Below are positions 31,967-36,571 of a stretch of DNA of 36,571 nt, piece by piece. Each line of letters begins with the position of its first letter. Positions within the stretch are counted from its first letter, which is position 1. Source of the DNA: Candidatus Hydrogenedentota bacterium (GTDB lineage: Bacteria; Hydrogenedentota; Hydrogenedentia; Hydrogenedentales; SLHB01); the NCBI GenBank assembly GCA_016215105.1, contig JACRLJ010000117.1, positions 1 to 36,571 on the forward strand, read 5' to 3'. Both the position numbers and the translations under genes were made by a program. The notes beneath the pieces were generated by a model, which did not search any database, was not told the origin of the DNA, and was given only the letters and a program-made list of their open reading frames with translations.

Positions 31967-33358
31967 ATGAACTACCGAATCGAAACTGACACGATGGGCG
32001 AGATGCAGGTACCCAATGACAAGTACTACGGTTGCCAGACGGCGCGCTCGCTGGTGCATTTCAAGATCGGCTCGGAGCGCATGCCGCGCGAACTGATTCG
32101 CGCGCTCGGGATACTCAAGAAGGCCGCCGCGCTGGTGAATCGGGACATGGGGATGATGAAGGATGAGTTGTGTAAGCCGATCTGCGCGGCCGCCGACGAG
32201 GTGATCGATGGCAGGCTCGACGAGCACTTTCCGTTGGTGGTGTGGCAGACGGGCAGCGGCACGCAGACCAACATGAACGCGAACGAGGTGATCTCAAACC
32301 GGGCTATCGAGATGCTGGGCGGGGTGATGGGCAGTAAGAAGCCGGTCCATCCGAACGATCACGTCAATATGTCGCAGTCGTCGAATGACACCTTTCCAAC
32401 GGGAATGAGCATCGCGGCGGTGGAGCAGATTCACCATCACTTGCTGCCTGCGCTGCGTCGCTTGCGCGACGAGTTTGCGAAGAAGTCGAAAGCGTTCATG
32501 GACATCATCAAGATTGGGCGCACGCACTTGATGGATGCGACGCCGCTAACGCTGGGGCAGGAGTTTTCCGGTTACGTGCAGCAGTTGACCAACGGCATCG
32601 AGCGTGTGGAGTCCATCCTGCCGAAGCTGGCGGAACTGGCCCTGGGCGGGACCGCGGTCGGCACCGGCCTGAACACGAAGAAGGGCTACGACGTGAGGGT
32701 GGCGGCGAAGATCGCCGAACTTACGGGCTTGCCGTTCACGACGGCTCCGAACAAGTACGAGTCCCTTGCGGCGCACGATGCGATGGTGATGGCCTCCGGC
32801 GCGCTGAAGACCGTGGCGTGCAGCTTCATGAAGATCGCAAACGACATTCGCTGGCTGGCGAGCGGTCCGCGTTGTGGATTAGGCGAGATTACAATTCCAG
32901 AGAACGAACCCGGTTCGTCCATCATGCCCGGCAAGGTGAACCCGACCCAGTGCGAGGCCATGACCATGGTGGCGGCGCAGGTCATCGGCAATGACACCGC
33001 GATCAACCTCGGCGGCGCCATGGGCAATTTCGAATTGAACGTGTTCAAGCCGGTGATCATCTACAACCTGCTCCAATCCATCCGCTTGCTGGCGGATTCG
33101 GCAAATTCATTTACCGAGCACTGCGCTGAGGGCATAGCCCCGAACAAGGCGCGCATTGACGAACTGCTGCACAAGTCGCTGATGCTGGTCACGGCGCTAA
33201 ACCGCAAGATCGGCTATGACAACGCGGCCAAGGTCGCCAAGACGGCGCACAAGCACGGTACGACCCTGCTCGAAGAAGCGGTCAACCTCGGCTTGCTAAC
33301 GGAGGCGGAGTTCAGGAAGGAAGTCGATCCGACGAAGATGATCGGGCCGTCAGATTAG
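31967..33358 (+). CDS. fumC: Fumarate hydratase, class II (fumarase C)
   Basis: The 463-residue protein has the length and all hallmarks of the iron-independent class II fumarase: [16 protein letters not shown] (~90-105), [18 protein letters not shown] (~127-144), the catalytic region [16 protein letters not shown] (~182-197) and the superfamily signature [16 protein letters not shown] near residue 315. It converts fumarate to malate in the TCA cycle in the cytoplasm. GGAGGAG lies six bases before the ATG at 31967, and a small 7-bp hairpin sits just upstream of that site. Aspartate ammonia-lyase is the nearest alternative, but the motifs fit fumarase. Confidence 0.96.
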   Translation: MNYRIETDTMGEMQVPNDKYYGCQTARSLVHFKIGSERMPRELIRALGILKKAAALVNRDMGMMKDELCKPICAAADEVIDGRLDEHFPLVVWQTGSGTQTNMNANEVISNRAIEMLGGVMGSKKPVHPNDHVNMSQSSNDTFPTGMSIAAVEQIHHHLLPALRRLRDEFAKKSKAFMDIIKIGRTHLMDATPLTLGQEFSGYVQQLTNGIERVESILPKLAELALGGTAVGTGLNTKKGYDVRVAAKIAELTGLPFTTAPNKYESLAAHDAMVMASGALKTVACSFMKIANDIRWLASGPRCGLGEITIPENEPGSSIMPGKVNPTQCEAMTMVAAQVIGNDTAINLGGAMGNFELNVFKPVIIYNLLQSIRLLADSANSFTEHCAEGIAPNKARIDELLHKSLMLVTALNRKIGYDNAAKVAKTAHKHGTTLLEEAVNLGLLTEAEFRKEVDPTKMIGPSD

Positions 33359-33394
33359 GAAGAGAGCGAGCCGCAACGGCGCACGGAGAACGCT

Positions 33395-34215
33395 GTGGTG
33401 ACGTATTCGCGCGAAGATATCCAAGCCACGCTTGTGCGTATCGAGTTGGAGGAAAAGGTCACGGTCCTCTATGCGTGCGAATCGGGCAGTCGGGCCTGGG
33501 GTTTCGAGTCTACGGACAGCGATTACGATGTCCGGTTTATTTTGTGCGTCCCACGAGCGCCTATCTGTCCATTCAGCGGGACCGGGACGTGATCGAACGC
33601 CCTATCTCTGAGGGGCTCGATGCGAGCGGGTGGGATTTGCTGAAAGCTCTGGACCTGTTTCGCAAATCGAACCCGCCGTTGTTGGAGTGGCTTCAATCGC
33701 CGATTGTGTATGCGTCAAAATCGCCGCTGGCCGACAGACTTCGGACGTTGCTTCCCCAGTACTATTCGCCGATCGCCTGCATGCATCATTACCTCCACAT
33801 GGCGGAGGGGAACTGCCGAGAATACCTCAGCGGCTCAGAGGTCTGGACGAAGAAGTACTTTTACGTGCTACGGCCAGTGCTGGCGTGCATCTGGATCGAG
33901 CGGGGGCTCGGCGTGGTCCCGACAGAATTCCAGAAGCTTGTTGACGGCGTTGTGGACCGCGACGATCTGAGGGCGGAAATAGATCGCCTCCTGGCGGCAA
34001 AGAAATCCGGGGAAGAACTTCGGAGAGGGCCGCGCAACGAGACTATCTCGTCGTTCGTCGAGCAGGAGCTGTCGCGGTTCAACGCCACGCGCCAAGCGCC
34101 GGCAAAGACCCGTTCGCCCGCCGCGTTGAATCGCTTGTTCGTTGAAACGCTTGTCGAAGTGAACGGGCCAGCTATCCTTGGAAGTCCTTCCCCGGCGCCC
34201 GCTCTTCTCCGATAA
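33395..34215 (+). pseudogene. Frameshifted nucleotidyltransferase (COG3541/YcgL-type)
   Basis: Two overlapping frames together give one nucleotidyltransferase. The first, from GTG at 33395, contains the GSRAWGFESTDSDYDVRFI active-site motif with its GS and the DxD pair. It then runs into a false tail that stops at 33592. The matching continuation (VRPTSAYLSIQRDRDVIERP, to 34215) is in a frame one base away. The join is at about 33540, in the run TTTATTTTGTG, where one lost base would explain the change from the family's FIYVRP. Either the gene is newly broken or the assembly lacks one base. GGAG lies six bases before the GTG. If intact it would be a protein of about 273 residues. Confidence 0.85.
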
Positions 34216-34289
34216 GGCACTGGGACGCTTCAACTCGACTGATACTCGAACAGAGGGCGGGTAGCAGAGAACCGACAGGAGATTAGTTG

Positions 34290-34490
34290 ATGGCCGGAAA
34301 ATATGAGTATAGATTCGTACGTGTGAAGGTTGGCGGCGGTTTTTTTGGAGGCCTCTCAACGGATTACCAGCAGGTAATTGAACAACATGCGCGGAACGGA
34401 TGGCGATTCGTGCAGGCCTACGCTCCAGCAACGGCCGGATACGGGAGGTCCGTGCTGTGCGACTTGATTTTCGAACGGGAGTCGGAATAG
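34290..34490 (+). CDS. DUF4177-domain small protein
   Basis: The 66-residue protein has the DUF4177 pattern: YEYRFVRVKV at the start, the helix QQVIEQHARNGWRFVQAY, and a terminal strand LCDLIFERE. Its function is unknown. The ATG is eight bases after AGGAG; the TTG one codon before it is less likely. A Gly-rich loop (GGGFFGG) precedes the helix. Confidence 0.85.
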   Translation: MAGKYEYRFVRVKVGGGFFGGLSTDYQQVIEQHARNGWRFVQAYAPATAGYGRSVLCDLIFERESE

Positions 34491-34614
34491 CCGGTAGCCT
34501 CTGGCTGTCTCGGCGTGTGAATGAGGCTAGGGAAGGCGTTCTTCTGGATTTCAGACTGATCGTGATTCGTTGACCCGCTTAATGGTGGGCAACTAACAGA
34601 AGGGAACTATCAGC

Positions 34615-35418
34615 ATGAAGAAGATTGGTGCAACGAAACAACCGTTTTCGATGGTGTCCAATCCCGCTCTGGCTTGGGCAGGCGCGGCGGGCGGACGGCA
34701 ATACACCGTCGGGGCGCAGAGCTACAGCTTTCGCGAGTTCAAGAAGCTGGAGGATAGCATCGCCTGTCTTAGGAAGCTTGGGCTGAGCCACATGGAGTTC
34801 TGCGGGGTGCATTTCCCGCCGGACAAGGATGATGCGAACTTCGAGGTAGTGAAGCGCGCACTGGAACAAGCTGGGGTATCGGTTCCGTGTTATGGCGTGG
34901 AAGGGTTTGGGGCGGATTCTGCGGCAAACCAGAAGAAGTTCGAGTTTGCTAAGGCCTTAGGCGTAAAGGTCTTAACGGCTGACCCGGCGCCGGAGTCCTT
35001 CGATAATCTCGACGATCTCACGGCGGAGTTTGGGGTGAAGGTTGCGATCCATAACCATGGTCCTGGCGCACGGTATGACAAGGTGGCGGACACTCTGCGG
35101 GCGCTTGAAAAGCATAGCTCCATGATTGGCGCGTGTGTGGATACCGGCCATTCGATACGCTCGCAAGAGAAGCCGCACGAAGTGATTACGGCGCTTGGTG
35201 ACCGGGTACACTCGCTGCATCTCAAGGATTGGCGCTTCGGCGGGCCGGAGACGATTCTTGGAGAGGGCGACATGGATATGGCGGCGGTGGCCCGAGCGCT
35301 GCACACCGTCGGGTTCAACGGACCGATTATGATGGAGTACGAGGAAAGTGCTACAGACCCTGTGCCGGATATGCGAAAGGGATTAGACAACTGGCGCCGC
35401 GCATCGTCCAGTACGTGA
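34615..35418 (+). CDS. Sugar phosphate isomerase/epimerase-like TIM barrel (xylose-isomerase-like)
   Basis: The 267-residue protein is a xylose-isomerase-like barrel: GAQSYSFREF early, HMEFCGVHFPPD (~60), then the metal-site segments HNHGP (~146), DTGH (~176), HLKDW (~202) and the closing EYE (~241). These acidic and His residues bind a divalent metal. It probably rearranges a sugar or inositol derivative. The N-terminal 25 residues (KQPFSMVSNPALAWAGAAGG) may be a weak signal or cleaved leader. The AGAAGGG site precedes the ATG. The Gfo/Idh/MocA enzyme in the window is a usual pathway partner, though 7 kb away. Confidence 0.9.
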   Translation: MKKIGATKQPFSMVSNPALAWAGAAGGRQYTVGAQSYSFREFKKLEDSIACLRKLGLSHMEFCGVHFPPDKDDANFEVVKRALEQAGVSVPCYGVEGFGADSAANQKKFEFAKALGVKVLTADPAPESFDNLDDLTAEFGVKVAIHNHGPGARYDKVADTLRALEKHSSMIGACVDTGHSIRSQEKPHEVITALGDRVHSLHLKDWRFGGPETILGEGDMDMAAVARALHTVGFNGPIMMEYEESATDPVPDMRKGLDNWRRASSST

Positions 35419-35523
35419 TTTCTATGTGCTATATTGCGACAGTACTAGCACTCACAACTATTGACAAAGCGATCCCGAGGACAGGCGGCAGAGGCGCGCC
35501 GCGCGGGTGAGCTAGAAGGTCGT

Positions 35524-35553
35524 TTGACATTCGAGTTAGGAATTGGTTAAGCT
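35524..35553 (+). promoter_or_regulatory. rRNA operon promoter P1
   Basis: TTGACA (35524-35529), 18 bases, TAAGCT (35548-35553). It is the most distal of three tandem promoters before 16S rRNA. Confidence 0.6.
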
Positions 35554-35633
35554 CTGTTTGTTCGTTGGCGACGACTGCTTGACGGCGGGGTTAGCCCTGC
35601 AGCGGGCGAGGCCTTAGGGTCGCGAAAAAGTTG

Positions 35634-35662
35634 TTGACAACGGGTGAAGGTTGTGATAAGCT
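35634..35662 (+). promoter_or_regulatory. rRNA operon promoter P2
   Basis: TTGACA (35634-35639), 17 bases, TAAGCT (35657-35662), with the same -10 hexamer as P1. Confidence 0.7.
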
Positions 35663-35756
35663 ACTTGTCCTTCGCCGCTCGGAGCAGCGGTAAGACGGTC
35701 AGCTTGGCCTCGAAAGAGGACTGCGGACGCCGCGAAAGCGGAGAGCGACGCAGGGG

Positions 35757-35785
35757 TTGACAAGTCAGGGTGAACGTGCTAAGAT
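35757..35785 (+). promoter_or_regulatory. rRNA operon promoter P3
   Basis: TTGACA (35757-35762), 17 bases, TAAGAT (35780-35785). This is the promoter closest to 16S rRNA and gives a leader of about 380 bases. Confidence 0.7.
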
Positions 35786-35960
35786 GTACGTTCGGGTGGA
35801 GTCGGTGGTGACACTGACGCCCGCTCCGAGTGATAGTCGAAAGGTTCCCAGGCATAGTTATAAGACGAAAGCTGTCTTGCGCCGGGTTCTGAATGCGGCG
35901 CAACGGAGAGCGTTGTCTTTCTGTGTGCTTGCCGGGCGGTCCGAGTGGCCGTGTGGTGAA

Positions 35961-35973
35961 TGCTCTTTGAAAA
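35961..35973 (+). promoter_or_regulatory. boxA antitermination element
   Basis: TGCTCTTTGAAAA closely matches the rRNA boxA consensus TGCTCTTTAACA, the NusB/NusE binding site that keeps polymerase processive through rRNA. Its position, about 200 bases before 16S rRNA, fits. Confidence 0.8.
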
Positions 35974-36173
35974 TTGAATACGGTGCATGTTTAACACACA
36001 AACATGTCATGTGCAGGTTGTGTAAGGCTAGGTTCGCCTAGCAGTTACATTAACCCCCAAATAAGGTTCCTGTCCCAACGGGAACCCAGTAAACGATTCC
36101 TGCAAGTAACAATGCAAGAATCAAACTCGATATCAATAGGATAGAGCCTTCGGGCTGTATACTATTCGATTTT

Positions 36174-36571
<398 letters not shown>

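Larger units (their letters stand above)
35419..36173 (+). other. rRNA operon promoter and leader region
   Basis: These 755 bases hold three tandem promoters, a boxA and several hairpins before 16S rRNA, and no gene. Stems include TTGCGCC/GGCGCAA (35877-35903), GGTTCC/GGAACC (36065-36086), GATTC-TGCA/TGCA-GAATC (36095-36122) and a UUCG-loop hairpin at 36141-36160, which are probably processing or folding aids for the precursor RNA. Confidence 0.75.

Noticed and set aside
35461-35466. TTGACA as a fourth rRNA promoter
   Set aside because: No acceptable -10 hexamer lies 16-18 bases downstream.

Overview
The window comes from a moderately GC-rich bacterial chromosome. The only phylogenetic marker is the first ~400 nt of a 16S rRNA gene at the right edge. 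Pseudopilins with an H-x-DG tail motif, a membrane-anchored ECF sigma factor with a very long C-terminal extension, BNR and PQQ-type propeller proteins and many small AHSA1/DGPF/VOC proteins suggest an uncultured lineage near Hydrogenedentota, Planctomycetota or Lentisphaerota. This is inference and was not checked against a 16S database.

Layout. 1-522: a YgaP-like rhodanese, minus strand, cut within its last residue or two. 662-5825: a divergent pair formed by a pseudopilin (minus) and a 1152-residue sigma factor (plus). The sigma factor has a transmembrane segment, about seven beta-sandwich repeats and a C-terminal copy of the pseudopilin passenger domain. 1.9-8.2 kb: intergenic DNA rich in palindromic repeats, including two pairs whose stems differ by compensatory changes, and a 9-bp tandem repeat. 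6472-7839: an unknown secreted protein. 8177-10939: a secreted barrel-plus-propeller protein. 11101-11337: a cold-shock protein with clear promoter and terminator. 11740-12867: a secreted alpha/beta hydrolase.

13005-26109 is a long co-oriented accessory cluster. It opens with a DGPF/YCII protein and an ECF42-type sigma factor two bases apart. An ArsR repressor with a strong promoter and a palindromic operator candidate follows, overlapping an AHSA1 gene. Then come two more AHSA1 proteins, a four-helix membrane protein, two GyrI-like proteins, a PhnB-like protein, a membrane-anchored SRPBCC protein, a BNR propeller coupled to a MoaD/ThiS-like protein ending in Gly-Gly, a fourth AHSA1 protein, a DoxX protein, a beta-lactamase-fold hydrolase, a double VOC protein, a second DGPF protein and an unknown protein. 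The families point to sensing or handling of small hydrophobic or toxic molecules; the substrate cannot be read from the sequence.

26327-35418 is mixed: a Gfo/Idh/MocA oxidoreductase with a dyad around its promoter, a six-helix membrane protein, a hexapeptide acyltransferase coupled to a HAD hydrolase, a metallophosphoesterase, an HU protein, an ORF6N protein, fumarase C, a frameshifted nucleotidyltransferase, a DUF4177 protein and a xylose-isomerase-like TIM barrel. 35419-36571 is an rRNA operon head with three tandem promoters, a boxA, leader hairpins and the start of 16S rRNA. No tRNA gene, CRISPR array or intact transposase was seen.
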